Shown here: positions 35,050 to 47,352 of the stretch, piece after piece | Position numbering within the stretch: the first letter of the stretch is position 1 | How the letters are laid out: each line of letters begins with the position of its first letter | From: Epichloe hybrida | Taxonomy: Eukaryota > Ascomycota > Sordariomycetes > Hypocreales > Clavicipitaceae | Direction of reading: 5' to 3' | DNA: 64,000 bases | Assembly: GCA_019022495.1 (NCBI GenBank) | Contig: JAFEKR010000007.1 | Location: forward strand, 2,480,001 to 2,544,000 | The notes under the pieces: generated by a model | The model's database searches: none | What the model saw: only the letters and a program-made list of their open reading frames with translations | Told to the model about the DNA's origin: nothing | Made by a program: the position numbers and the translations under genes

Positions 35050-35301
35050 TTGCATAGATACACACCAGTGCAAAATCTATTAATAGAACGAGGAGATCAG
35101 CTTGACCCGAATGAAGATAATACCCCTGAAGCAATCGCAGCGTATGTCTTCACACAAGTCGCAGCATACGAAGTTGGAGGGATGGTAGGCCATGGCCTAT
35201 GGTCCGCTTTCATCAGTGACTTTGAAGGATGGAGCGAAGAGACCTTCAGGGAAGTTATCACGAACCCGTTTTCGGTGCTTGCGTATACTTCGGAGTACTG
35301 A
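35050..35301 (+). CDS. uncertain ORF, possible 3' exon of the preceding locus
   Basis: Eighty-three codons without an ATG at the 5' end, so probably an internal or terminal exon if real. The composition is protein-like and acidic: QLDPNEDNTPEAIAAYVF, YEVGGMVGHGLWSAF, then GWSEETFREVITNPFSVLA before the stop. It may be the last exon of a gene starting near 34292, or a relic. No family was recognised. Confidence 0.3.
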   Translation: MHRYTPVQNLLIERGDQLDPNEDNTPEAIAAYVFTQVAAYEVGGMVGHGLWSAFISDFEGWSEETFREVITNPFSVLAYTSEY

Positions 35302-36057
35302 GCAAGCACTGTGTTAACACCGGGTGAATAAGGATAGCTACGTTTGTTTAATGGACAGCAACAGCGAGCATTTGTTTTCAAACAATGATACTATTTACCC
35401 ACGACTCTCGAGCATCCTATTAATGCTCAATGAGGTAATGGACAAACCCTCGTAGAAATGTCCTGAATATTTCAGGCCTTCGAGCCCTGCCTGCGACGAG
35501 AACACCCCTATACCGGGGTTCCATTTTCCAGGCTGAATTATTGAAATGTCACAGTCGGGATACCTCACCTGAACTGCTGATGCTACATAATACTTTTCCA
35601 CGCAACCATCTTGTTGGCAAATTGGCGCTGTTCAAAATAACCAAATGGCATCTCGGAGTGGAATTGGGTATCGTTGAAAGCAATTTGAGAACAAGAAGCA
35701 GCAAATCACCAATACATGTATCCCGTCCCAGTAAAACAGTGCCCTTTCCTTTGTTTTCTTTCTTTCTTCCGAAATGGACAAACTTGTTCGATCCGCCAAT
35801 TTCTTTAACTGGTTAGCACGCATTCAAATGTCCCTACCTTTGGGATATGAGCTTGTTGCAGCTCATTGGGTGTCACTGCCGATGTTGTGAGGAGGCTGCT
35901 ATCTAGAGTGGCCCTTTGTGTGTTAGAATAGCACTTGCCATGGCCGTGACTGGGTGATTGCTTGGCAACTCATTTGCCAAACCTGAAGGGAGGGTAAATT
36001 GGGCGAATAGAATCTAGGAAGAACCACGGAATGGATGTTAGTATCACAAGGTGCTTT
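35302..36057. other. intergenic
   Basis: About 0.75 kb between the uncertain ORF and the stop of the acidic-protein gene. Only short unrecognisable ORFs. Nothing further can be supported. Confidence 0.45.
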
Positions 36058-38179
36058 TCAGGGCCGGCGACGCTTGGCATCTACAGTGTCACGGTTAGCC
36101 TTGTCATGCATCTAGGAGCTGAGGTAGGACTAACTTTGATCGTCTTCAGCACCGTTCTCATCGTCACCACGTGCTCGTTTTGCCGTGTTGGGTGATGTGT
36201 CTTCACTAACACCATCATGGAGGGTCTCTGGGTCGTCGTCCCTCCAATCGATCTCACCATCAACTTCTTCTTCATCGGCTTCGTCTTTAAAGATGAGCTC
36301 ATCTGCACCGCCATCGATGGTATCAAATTCTGCAGGGACATATGGAATCTGCCCTTCGTTCTCAGATGTCGTGTTCATGGTACTTGTATCGTTCACACCA
36401 ACATGTGGGTATCCATTTTGGGTGTCCTCCTGTCCGACTTCTTCTTCCTCAATGGCGCCATTGATGGACGTAACTTCCACTGGCTCGTCAAAGTCAGTCC
36501 CCAGGACATCATGCGCTTCGGTTCGTTCAGGCTCATCTGCTGATATTGCTACCGCTGCAATGCCGTCTGATTCTCCGGCTGTGGCAGCGTTGTCGTTGGT
36601 GTCATTAACGGGTATTGTTAAGTGGGGATCCGCAAACACCGCCTCTTCGTCGACTTCTTCCCCATCACCCACGTCATCTTCGGCAGCGAGAGCGCCCGAT
36701 ACCATAACGTCCTCTTCCAAATGGTGACTTTCAGCCGTGCCTTCTGGGTCATTCTCAGCAACGAACTCTTGCTGATCTGGTATCTCATGTTTATCTATAT
36801 CCAACTCGTTGACTTGGCTAGTAGGTTCCAGATTCTGAGGAGCCTGGCCACTTTCTGTCGTGTCTTCGTCATCAGCACTTTCGTCTTCGTCGAACTGCGC
36901 CTCAAGATCCTCAACAGCGGAGACGTCTCCGGTGTCTGCGCCATGTGTGTACGGCGCCGGCGACTGAAACAGATGGATGACTTCGTCTAGTCCCTTACCC
37001 TCAGTGGCACTTTCCATCAGAAAATCGAACCGTTTACTGGTACTTGGTCGGGTGAAAAGATAAGTGTAAAGAGGCCTGGTGTTATCTGGATCTTGGTTTT
37101 TAACTAGAATATCGAAGATTTCAATGACCTGTCTGAAAGTGATATTTGCGAGCAGATCTGGCGAAGATGACTTTTGATTTGGTCAGCCTGTCATGTCATT
37201 TTCAGTCTGAAACAATAACCAGAGCACTTACTTCTGAAAATTCAAGACCAAGCTCGTCAACCTGGAAGACGAGCTCGTCCTCGGCAAGCAGCTCATTTGC
37301 GAGTTCTTCTCGAAACCCGTCTAGCAACGATTTTATGTTCTCATCCAAAATGGACAGCTGGGAGAAGAAGCCGTCTGATTTAGCGGAGAAGCACGGAAAT
37401 TCATCTCCCTTGTATTGTACCGTAATTGCAGGAAACTGCGGAGACTCGGTATCGGATTCTCCTTGATGGGTAGCCTCGGCTTCCAAATTCTCGTCCAAAT
37501 TCGGGCCGCTGTTGTCTACATTCTCATTGTGCACCTCCGCAGACCTAGATCCCTTGGTAACGTCTGTTTGGGCCTCATGTTTCTGCTCGATATATTCTTG
37601 ATCCATGGTTTCAAAAGCGGCGGGGGCGGTTGGCAAGGTCTTATCATCATGAGCATCAGCCGCTGACATGTCACTCTCTTCGATGATTGGCTCCAGAGTT
37701 TGTTCATGCTCGTGTTCCCAGCTAATTTCGTGATCTTCCGCTCGGCCTCCAATTTCTCCGTGATCCCCAGTTTCTTTGTTGTACGAATCGTCATCTGTCT
37801 CGTGCTCTCCTGCAGCTTGACTCTCAATCTCAGATGCATCGCCTGCTGCGTGGAGATTCGAGGAATCTTCGATGTCATAATCTATCTCATTAGGTGATTC
37901 AAGGGCTTGATTGGTTTCTTTGAGGCTCTCATGGTCGATCTGAGTATACATTGCTTCTCCTTGGTCAGCTCCCTCGAGATAGTTCACATCTTCGTCATGG
38001 TATTGCTCAACATTGGTGTTCTCGTCCATTGGAAGGCGTTTGCTATCGATGGAATTCGGATCGTCCACATGATCTGGCTCCTTCTCTACCTCGGTGTCGT
38101 AGTCAATCAAGTCATCATCTAGATGGGCCTCTAATCCAAATTGCGGCGCAGTATCGACTTCCATCTGGATTTCCGCCAT
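36058..38179 (-). CDS. conserved acidic, probably nuclear fungal protein
   Basis: Three exons, 38179-37232, 37170-36135 and 36080-36058, give 668 residues. It starts MAEIQMEVDTAPQ and is dominated by Asp/Glu-rich disorder. A better-ordered middle (about 270-390) spans VQYKGDEFPCFS, FFSQLSILDENI, ELVFQVDELGLEFSE, VIEIFDILVKNQDPDN and GKGLDEVIHLFQS. The C-terminus carries basic NLS-like clusters, KRARG and finally KRRRP. The last exon of seven codons is inferred from a GTTAGT donor, a GCTAAC branch site and a TGTAG acceptor; it converts the tail from DDQS to DDQNAKRRRP. I recognise no characterised domain. Nuclear location is inferred from the basic clusters and acidity. Confidence 0.82.
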
Positions 38180-39087
38180 GGTCGCGACCGCAGCGACAGC
38201 CTCCTGCTGAGTCGAAATCGCGTGGAGCGACGTTCAGAATGTGCCAGGTAACGGCTTAAGCATATTCTTTTGATTCAAAACGGAGCTGCGTGGCGATACC
38301 GCAAGTCGCGTTGCGTCGTGATGATCAGATTCGTGATGCTGGCGGAATTTCAAGGCTAGGCACGCGCGAAACGGACAACGAGGAAGGTATTTTTTTTTAC
38401 TTGAGAACTGTAGCAGAGTAAATCGATAGGTTCATGGATGCCCAGTTACAGTCAATGAGGACGCGATGCCAAACAGATTGCCTTGATGGGTAGAGATGAC
38501 CTCAGGGCAAGCTCTGAAATGTGTCACGAGGATGTAGATGAGGTTTTCGGAGCGACCTGACCTGACTTGAGCCCGACCTGAGTGCACTGTGGGTCTTGGT
38601 GGCGTAAATTAGTGTATTCTAATTGGCCCATAAATCCCCTATATGTAATAACGATTTTAACAGCGATTTCAGCAGCGATTTTGACAGCAAATTTGTTAGG
38701 GAATGCAGTAGCGAATTAAAACACGCGCAAGACTCTATCAAGACCCCCAGTGTACTTAGTTCAGGTCAGGTCGTGTCTGTTGGCGAAAATGATGACTGAA
38801 ATGAAGGTGGTGGAGTTGTGCCCGAAAGAAGAGGGAGGGACCAGTACGTATCCTTTGCCTGCAGCCCCCGCCTTTAGTGAAGTACCAAGCACGGGGCGAA
38901 AGGCCAGCAACACCCAAACCAAGATGCCCCGCTGTCCGTCCACACCTGACTTGGCCTGAACTGGGAATATTGGCTATTAGCTCCTGGATGTGGCCGACTT
39001 GTTGTCAAACGATCCATCGACGTATTGACGCCGCCCGCACAGCAAGGCACCTCGAGATATCCGGTTTGTCAAAGACTAACTTTCAAA
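38180..39087. promoter_or_regulatory. divergent promoter region (acidic protein / RET2) with inserted element
   Basis: 908 bp between divergent start codons, occupied in part by the MITE-like element at 38553-38773. The DNA between 38775 and 39087 would hold the RET2 promoter. Small ORFs here are not convincing. Confidence 0.55.
38553..38773. mobile_element. MITE-like element with terminal inverted repeats
   Basis: CGACCTGACCTGA at 38553-38565 is matched exactly in inverse orientation at 38761-38773. The similarity continues inward: GTGCACTGTGGGTCTTGGT on the left resembles the inverse of the right side, GTACACTGGGGGTCTTGAT, after a 14-16-base insertion on the left that repeats CGACCTGA. The 221-bp element encodes nothing and has a TA-rich core with repeated CAGCGATTT units. 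Such features define MITEs. No target-site duplication is clear, and it could also be a solo relic of a longer element. Confidence 0.65.
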
Positions 39088-40880
39088 ATGGTTTGCACAT
39101 TGCTACGAAGCCTAGCTTGCAGAGCACAATTGCTGACTGGCCGCAGGTTGTTCTGGCGGCTTCAATCTGTACCCGCGGGGGGAAAGCTGTTCTCTCTCGC
39201 CAATTTCGAGAGATGCCACGGTCGCGGATAGAAGCTCTCCTCGCCTCGTTCCCCAAACTTGCAGACAGCGGAACCCAGCATACGACTGTCGAGCAAGACA
39301 ATGTCCGATTCGTCTATCAGCCACTCGATGAGCTCTACATGGTGCTCATCACGAATAAGCAGTCCAACATTCTCCAAGACATCGACTCTCTACATCTATT
39401 CGCTCAGGTTGTCACCAGCGCATGCCGCACCCTTGACGAGAGGGAAATTGTTCGAAATGCCTACGAGCTTCTTAGCGCCTTTGACGAGTTGGTCACTCTG
39501 GGCTACCGAGAAAACCTCACCATGAGCCAGATCAAGACCTTCCTGGAGATGGAAAGCCACGAAGAGCGCATTCAGGAGATCATCGCCAGAGTACGACAGT
39601 TACCCTGGCACTATTTCGCTGCTCCTCCAATCATCATTTGTGGATACTAATCATCTCTGCAGAACAAAGAGCTTGAGGCTACTGAAGAACGAAAGCGAAA
39701 GGCCAAGCAGCTCGAAATGCAGCGCAAGGAGTCTGCCCGCGGTGGACGTGGCATGCCACGAGCACCCGTTTATCCTACATACTCAGCTCCTTCGAGACCT
39801 AGCGGTACCGATTCTTACGACTCATACGAAGCCGAGAAGAAGAAGGCTTATAACAAGTACGATATTTCCCTACGCGTGGCTATGTAAAATATTGGACTGG
39901 GCTGACATGATTGACAGACCGCTTGCGCCTAAAGGAAAGGGCATGCAATTGGGCAAGAAATCCAAGACCACCGACATGTTTGAGAGAGTTCGCGGGGATA
40001 TGGGTGGCGATATTGACGACTCCCCTCTTGTCACTCCTGCGCCTGTTGCGGCTGCTGAATCAGCTGAGCCACGGATTTCATCAACCTTTGACCGCGACGC
40101 CGTTCATGTCACCATCTCCGAGTCTATCAGCGCTAATCTCTCTCGGGAGGGTGCCGTCAACTCGTTGTCTGTTAGCGGTGACCTGGCGCTTCGAATCTCG
40201 GACCCCAACCTGACCAAGATCAAACTTGGACTGCAAGCCATTGCATCCCATGGCGCTCAGTTTCGAACACACCCCAACGTTGATCGTAACCTATTCAATA
40301 GTTCAAAAACTATCCAGATGAGCAATGCTGCTCGTGGCTTTCCTGTCAATAATGCCGTCGCTGTGCTGCGGTGGAGGGCTTCGCCAAAGGTTGAGGATAA
40401 CAGCGCCTGCCCAATCACTTTCACGGTGTGGATCAACAATAACGATGGCAAGTTCAACGTCACGGTTGGGTATGAGCTTACCGGCGGCGATACTTTGAGG
40501 GATGTCAGTGTCGTCATTCCTTACTCAGGAAGTGAACCTGTCGTCTCCAGTTTCGATGCTGCGTACAAGGTGTCGGGAGATATACTGGAGTGGAACATCG
40601 GCTCGGTCGACGACGAGAATCCCAATGGTTCATTCGAGTTCGAAGCTGAGAGCAGTGATGAGAACGACTTCTTCCCCATGACCGTTAGATTCAGCAAGAC
40701 GACACCATATATTAACGTTGATGTGAGTATCCGTGCACCACCAGCCCGGGAAATTACGTTTAGGCAACAAGCTAATGATGGTTGGTTTAGGTTACCACGG
40801 TATCTCTTTTGGAAGAAGACGAAGAGATTACATTCTCGAAGGAGGTCAAGTCCAACGCGGACAACTACTCAGTCGAGTAG
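39088..40880 (+). CDS. RET2: coatomer subunit delta (delta-COP)
   Basis: Delta-COP is part of the F-subcomplex of COPI, which coats Golgi-to-ER vesicles. Five exons: 39088-39090, 39147-39590, 39663-39856, 39918-40722 and 40791-40880, giving 511 residues. Exon 1 is only the ATG; splicing at ATG|GTTTGC to CCGCAG|GTT yields the conserved start MVVLAASICTRGGKAVLSR. The longin domain occupies about 1-140, followed by a charged linker (EATEERKRKAKQLEMQ) and the KPLAPKGKGMQLG motif. The C-terminal mu-homology domain runs from about 245 (VHVTISESISANLSREG) to the end (FSKEVKSNADNYSVE). The upstream open frame before 39147 is ignored, as it would replace the invariant N-terminus. Confidence 0.95.
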
Positions 40881-41422
40881 AGTTACTAGTAGCTAGGAGT
40901 AAAGGAGGGTACAACGTGTAATTGATGTGAAGCAGGGCTTTCAAGTAGTGCAATGAAACAAGGACGACAAAGTGTAGAGACTCATTTCCAGGAATGATAA
41001 CGTTATGTGAAAATTCAGTAAAAAAGGGAAACGTCGCGATATTACACTACCAGCTGGTGGCCATGTCGAAACAAATTGTGCTTCGGACATTAGACGTTGT
41101 TCAATTCGCCCAACCTCTTTCAAAAACTAGAGGAAATGATGAAATTAGCTCATGCAGGCTCGTCAATGGGCAACAGCACCCGTGCAGCCAAAAAAAAAAA
41201 GAAGAAGAAAAGGGTGCTCTGATCTGGAGTGCGAAGTCAAGATGCTTCTGACAGGAAGGTGGTGGGGTTCGTCAGAACAACATGATGGCTTTCAACCTCA
41301 AATTTGGAAGCTAAACCAACCACAACTCCAGCCACGAAACGTGTGCTTGACGCACCCCAACGACAAATGGCCTAATACTCGGGCGCCACGCACCTCTTCG
41401 TCACTCTAAGCTCGCTTTTCGA
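40881..41422. other. intergenic between RET2 and APC4
   Basis: 542 bp in a tandem + arrangement. It must contain the RET2 terminator and APC4 promoter. An A run followed by GAAGAAG lies near 41190-41212. No gene seen. Confidence 0.5.
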
Positions 41423-44206
41423 ATGGTCGACACCATGTCGACTGAGCAAAAGCGACTCGTCCTCTATAGCGAGACCATCTTTGAGTCCAAGGCCCCAAGC
41501 AACTTCCCTTTGAGCTGCCCTTCGCTCGATCTGTCAACCACATGGGATGCTGCTGGCAGGAATTTATTCGTTTACCGGCCACCAGCACAGGCTGTGTCCA
41601 AAATTCACCAGGTCGGAGTTCCAGGGTCCAAGGCTCCCGAAGCGGTGACTGTAACATGGAAACCAGATGGTATGGCCGCCAGACTTTTATCTGCAAAGAT
41701 CTAAGCATGTCTCGCTCCAAGCTTTTGCTGATTTAAATTTGATTGTTGTATAGGCCAATACCTGGCGGTAGGCTGGAGCGATGGCATCGTTCGCCTCATG
41801 GGCTTGGAAAACAACAAGGCTGCTCACCATATATCCGTGTGTCCAGATGACAACACCAGGATATCTCACATTGGCTGGGCTAGCTGTAATATCGCAAACA
41901 AGTCGGCAGGATTTCCGTCGCGCGTCAAAGACGGCATTGTGAAGGAGTTGACCGCTTCTGATGACAACATGCCGCTAAACCTACCTCAAGAGCTCACTTT
42001 CCTTGAAGTCGACACGGCTTTACCGAAAATCAGTCCTCTACCAACCGGTAGTGCCGGTGCAGAGTATGTCCATGCTTTTATGGTCCCAAACACCTTCATT
42101 TTGCTCTTATTGATTTGCTAATTTCTCTTATTCTTGTTCTTTCTTAGTGATGACGCAACCGTTTTCACCCTTCGAACAGGCATCGAGTTTTTGTTCCAAC
42201 CGCCTAAACGGGAAGAATACGAGCAGGTGAATGTCATGGTTGTAGGGACAAGCGATGGCAGACTCCAGCTCAACATATATGACTCGTTCCTAGTCGGAAC
42301 GTTTCCCAGTCCGGTGCCGAATGCACCGACTGCTTCCCGTATGATTTCTCATGCGGCGCATTCCCAATTATCCACACACGCACTCCTCTTTGCGGAATCA
42401 AAGTCGGAGACTGCGCATATACACTTGATCCCGATGGACCTGCCGTTTATCTCATCATCACCCGTTAATCTATCCCTCTTGGGGACCAAACTGACTACAT
42501 TACAGAAGCTGCTGAGATACGTCAAACAAACGCAGCTTCATATGCAAGTGGAGTGGAAAAATACGCGAGAGCTTCCCAGTCGATTTCTGCGCAGCGTCCA
42601 GGACGACCTCGAAGAGCTTCCAAGCGGCCCTCGAAGCATTGTCTCTGCTCTATATCACACTGTCGTCACGGGACATGCCTACAGACCTGTCAGAGAGTGG
42701 CTAGTTGACAGTCTAGCAGAGAGGGTAAGCCATCATTATATCTACTTTCAATTTGACGTGATCTATACATTCACGGTTGCTGTACTAACACATTCCGAAT
42801 CAGGGACACAAGCGCTGGGACAAGGCTGTGGTGTCTGGACTAGAGAACCTACGCAGTTTGGTTCACGAGAACTTCTTACCCGCACTAGAGCGTTGCGCCG
42901 TGATACTCAGCCGATTACGTGGGTTGTCTCAATTTTACGACGATAGGGACGACATTGGCTTTTCCACCGCACAAATCAGTCGACTCCTCGACATTGTAGG
43001 CTGCCTCAGTCTCGTCGGCCACAAAATCCTGTCCAACGTAATGGACGAGCTAGGGTATTTCAACGCCTTTTCGAGCTGGCTGCGCTTTCAAATTGATCTC
43101 TTCGTTTCCTCCTCTACAGCTACAGACGAGCTCACCGAGAAGGAAGCCACAATGAATACTTCAAAAGTCCTTACGTACATCGAAAGATACCTGACCCGAA
43201 GTCCTCTGGACGTCTTCTTTGACGAAATCTCCAAAGACGACTGGCGGGCAGATTGGGATCACATTGAAGATGGACTCGTCCTGCTGCCTCTTCTCGACGC
43301 CCAACTCAAGAATCAGGAGGCTGTACAGGCGTCAAGAAGGGCCCTCCAGCATGTCGAGTTTCTCGTTTCGTATCTTGGCACGTGGTCGAATAGGGTCTTC
43401 AACGGCATAGCCGAGGCAAAGAAGCGAAGTGTTCGGTTCGGAACCCCCGTCAAGCTATCTATCGGTCTATCCATCGCGTCAATGGACGTAAGGATGTGCC
43501 AAACAGGCGTAAATGCAAGTTCTTGCCACTTCTCCACTTCATCATTCCCAGACTTGCACAAACGTGACTAACTACAGAGCAGCAGGGAACTGTCTACACA
43601 GCCCTCGCGTCCAAAGCAACAAATAACAAACGTACGTCTCTGTGTCTCTAGCCACTCACAGTCGAATCCAAGACTGGGCTGAAAAATGGGACGCTTACTC
43701 GTCTCACAAACAGTGCACGTATTTCGATCTGGCATCGATATAATGAACGGCATCAGCACCAGCAAGCCTACTACAAAGGCTTGCATAGACCTCGGAACAA
43801 GAAACCTCATTGACGTCAAGTTTCTCAACGATGAGACTCTTGTCCTCGTCTGTGAGAAAGGTGAGGGGGTTACTGCGGATTCTCAGTCCTACACAGTTCT
43901 TGCTAGACCATGGTTTTCTAACGTGAGCTCTTAGATGGTGAACCTGCTATTCTATTCATTCCCATGGAGTCCCCCGAGATTGTATACACAGCTTACGACG
44001 AGACGGAACCGCAGAGTGCCCCTGCCGTGGTGTGGAGGAGTAGCTCGCTAGAGTATCTTCTCCCCCCGGAGTACACGATGCGTCCCATCCGGATGGAGGT
44101 TCACGATAGAATGGACCTCCGAGGCGAGATCCCTGAGAGAATATGTCTGTTGGCAAGTGACAGGATCACTTGGCGCGCATTCACACTACCTGAGCGTAAA
44201 GTATAG
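41423..44206 (+). CDS. APC4: anaphase-promoting complex subunit 4
   Basis: APC4 is a platform subunit of the APC/C ubiquitin ligase that drives mitotic exit. Seven exons: 41423-41669, 41754-42063, 42148-42724, 42804-43487, 43586-43631, 43714-43860 and 43935-44206, giving 760 residues. The N-terminal part is an Apc4 WD40-type propeller: DLSTTWDAAGRNLFVYRP, EAVTVTWKPDGQYLAVGWSDG and VVGTSDGRLQLNIYD. The central helical APC4 'long' domain includes RWDKAVVSGLENLRSLVHENFL. Exon 5 is only 46 nt. Its acceptor is placed at GCAG|GGA to keep frame with TVYTALASK; a nearer AG would shift it. The C-terminus ends in a beta-rich segment (ITWRAFTLPERKV). Confidence 0.9.
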
Positions 44207-44461
44207 GAAGACATATGGGCCGTATTTAGATGTTACAACCAATATATACATAGAACTGCCGCAGAATATGATACACGAAGTTGTATGGAGCACCCCCTGA
44301 GCCTTTTTCGTTGAAATAGAAACTTGAGGGGGAAGAATATAAAAGAAACAAAGAAACAAAGCCGGGCCAATGCTCTGTGGGTGTTTGCCGCCAATTTCCT
44401 AAGGGCATTCAAATCAAGTCCCAGCCTCGTGTGTATGTGTGTAGAAATCACGTAGCACTGC

Positions 44462-45784
44462 CTACCTGCGAGCCTTGGTGATGTTGAAAAACTCGGTGAG
44501 TCCTTCTACCACGGCTTCCACATTCATATTGACCAACGACATTCGATCGTAAGAGTCATCCCTCATGATTGCCACCAATGCGAGGTAGCGATCTACTTCA
44601 CGCAACATAATGGGCTTGTTGCTGTCGTGCAGCACAAGACAGCTCTCCGCTGTTGGGCAACCAATCTGCTCATCGAGCTTGGTGTTCCATGGCTCACCCT
44701 CCAGCTTCTTGCGGCTTTCATCGCTCCGCTGCCATGTGCCATATACTTCTGTGATGTCGATGATGACGTCAATGTAGTCGCTGCAGATTTCGTAGCTGGC
44801 CATGTCTGCTGTTGCGCTGTCCGTAGCAATGTAAATCTTTGAGAGCACATCGAAGAGATATGCCTTCTCAAACCGACAGGTTCGACATAAATTCGTCAAC
44901 ATGGACTCCAAGGTCCCAAGTCGGGGAATTAGTTTCTGGATGACTTTGCTGAAGGCCTCGAAGATGGAGTGATTGTAAATGGATGTGAGGTGGAATGTGA
45001 CAGGTGCATTTTCGAATCCATGGTCTGAAAGCTCATCCTGGATACGTATTGTGATATCACGCTGGATGTCGAGTTTGTAATCGTCAGAAAGGCCGTCTAC
45101 TTTGTGGATGAAAACCTCAATGTTGATGTTGGGATAGCTGCGCTGAAGTGAGAGGATGGTGGCGTTCAGCCTAGATACGGCTTCGAGATAGTCGTCTTGC
45201 GCATCAATTACCCAGATCAAGGCTCCTATTTCGCCAAATATAGCGTCCATATCGAAATTGGCGTCATCGAATACGTCAATCTGACCTGGGAAGTCCCAGA
45301 CTTGGAAGTCCATGAAGGATCTATGCATCCTGTTAGCTCTTGGACGTTGACTGGGCAGAGTTTCCAAAGGTGAGAAGGATGCCAACGTACGCCATAGAGT
45401 CCTTCTGTATCCGTGCTGTCGACTCCAGGAATAGCGTCTCATTCGGAGGTAGTTTGTGGAAGACAACGTTTGATATCGATGATTTCCCACTTCTGTTGTG
45501 ACGTCAGTGTTGCTGTGTATGTGCCTTGAGGCCAGGACAAGCAAGAATCACCTTCTTTGACCCATCAGTAGCAGACGAGGCTTGTCCTTTGGAGGGAGAC
45601 CCGAGGCTAGGTCTCTGAGTTGGGCTGCATCCTTACTCTGCGCGCTGGACGTGGCCTGCATTTGAATACGTTGCAATGTCAGTTCAGCTGGGCTCATTAT
45701 ATCCGAGGACGAGCGCGCGGTGAAGTTGTCATCCTCCCCCATCTCTGCCAAGAAAACTTCGCGAAGGGGGGGGTTGAACGTCAT
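44462..45784 (-). CDS. GTR2: Rag-family GTPase Gtr2 (RagC/D)
   Basis: Gtr2 pairs with Gtr1 on the vacuole, within the EGO complex, to pass amino-acid sufficiency to TORC1. Exons 45784-45552, 45492-45391 and 45320-44462 give 397 residues. The G1 loop GQRRSGKSS is split by intron 1 within the second Arg codon. After intron 2 come [12 protein letters not shown] (G3) and the RagC-type [14 protein letters not shown] and HKVDGL (G4) segments. The C-terminal half is the longin/roadblock-like dimerisation domain ending [13 protein letters not shown]. The start at 45784 gives a 65-residue N-terminal extension before the G domain, as seen in RagC rather than RagA proteins. Convergent with APC4 with only 255 bp between stops. 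Confidence 0.95.
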
Positions 45785-46345
45785 TGTGGCACAACTTTGT
45801 AGGTGGTGTTGTGGTGATTTGGTGTATAACAGCGTTTCGACAAAGACTGGTTCACTAGTGCTCGCTGATCTCTGTAAAAGAGAAAAGAAGATATTGGTGA
45901 GAGCAAAGGTGTAGAGAGGCCCAAACTTCCACTCGAAAGTGCACAAGGCCCAACTATCCGACCAAGACGGTGATCAGAACAGACCCTGAACAAGGTAATT
46001 GCCATGTCACGAGGTCGGCGGATGGTTGCTACCCAAACGACCAGGCAATATAGATTTTGCCGTCGCTCAAAGCCGCCGCCACAGTCTCACGAGAAACAGT
46101 AGACTCGGAGTTCTTGGGTCGACCAAGCTTTGGAATGGGAAGGTCTTGGTAGGACACCTGGCGGTAATATATTTTTGGCTTCTTGGGGAGCAACTGAAAC
46201 GATGCCTCTCCTAATCTTTACGCCAACTCAACGAGTCATTGAGTCCCTTTTGACAGTAACGGTGAAGTGATAACTCGCGACGGAGCATGTCATCGAGACA
46301 TCGTGACTCAGCCCACGCCGGGACAATGCGGGTGGTGGCGCATTA

Positions 46346-46384
46346 CATTTACATAGTACACTGTACTTGATGAGTATGTAAATG
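46346..46384. repeat. short inverted repeat
   Basis: CATTTACATA at 46346-46355 is the exact reverse complement of TATGTAAATG at 46375-46384. The loop contains GTACACTGTAC, itself nearly palindromic. It could form a hairpin or be a transposon footprint. Function unknown. Confidence 0.5.
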
Positions 46385-47296
46385 GCGTAACAGGGTCTAT
46401 GACAGAAGTCTCCAGTCTGCCCAAAGACCAAAGACCCTGTCAACGTGGTGAGCAACGGGTGAGCATGCTATGCGGCCTCGATATCACAGCATGGATGTGG
46501 GCACGAGCTGCATGGATTAGCCCAAGCGCGAACAAAGGGAGAACATCGCCGCGTTTGGCCCAACACGACAAGAAAGGCGAACGAGCGAAGCCAAGTTGCT
46601 TGGCTGTGTCACCCATGCATGACCGCCGCCACTCGACAAGGCGGGAAAGGGGGGGGGGGGGCATGGGTCATTTCGGCCTAGAAGCTGTTTGGGGGGAAAA
46701 GCAAAGCTCAATAGGAGTCCTCGACTCTGGCCTGCTCAGTGAGAAGGACACGAGGAATCCATCTCTCAGACAAATCAAACAAAGGCGGGCCGAGAGACTC
46801 TTTCGAGCAGGGCGGGCATGATGACGGAAACGAAACATGGGGGCGTCCATCGATACGGATTCACTCACCTCCATTCCATCAGCCATGGTCTGGCGGGTAA
46901 AGATTTTGCACAAGATCTGTTATGTAGGCTCGTCGGAGCAAGCGATGCGAGATGGCGAGGAAATTTTTACCGAGGAAAGAAGAACCCGAGGCTGCAAACG
47001 GTTGATGAGAAAAGGATATGACCAGGGGTTTTAAATCTTGTCTGCACTGCAGTCAACAACAGGCTGCCAGAGATTGGCCCGATTGACGTCTGGGAACCCA
47101 AATGCGACTTCGAACCGGATCTCTGGGGACGCAAAGCTCGGTCGAAGACGAAGGGAAGACGATGATCAATGTAACCGGATTGGATGCAAAGTGGCAAAGT
47201 GGCTTGTGGTTCGAGTGGTCCGAGTCTGGAGTTCTTGAACCCAACAATGCATGCATGCAACCAGACGGGAGGTGGATCCTTTGTTGACGTGAGTGA

Positions 47297-47352
47297 GGGT
47301 CATGGAGGGGGTGGAGGAGGCGGAGGAGGCGGAGGAGGCGGAGGAGGAGGAA
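47297..47352. repeat. GGA/GGC trinucleotide microsatellite
   Basis: A purine-rich run of GGAGGC and GGAGGA units lies downstream of the MIF-like gene's stop. All G-rich on the + strand, it could form G-quadruplexes. It is not in a supported coding frame. Confidence 0.7.

Noticed and set aside
38877..39146. N-terminal extension of delta-COP through the upstream open frame
   Set aside because: The invariant delta-COP start MVVLAAS is obtained exactly by splicing from the ATG at 39088; the extension is low complexity and not family-like.
46399..46821. 140-codon ORF between GTR2 and the MIF-like gene
   Set aside because: Arg/Ser/Gly-rich composition, overlapping ORFs in other frames and no splice or family evidence.
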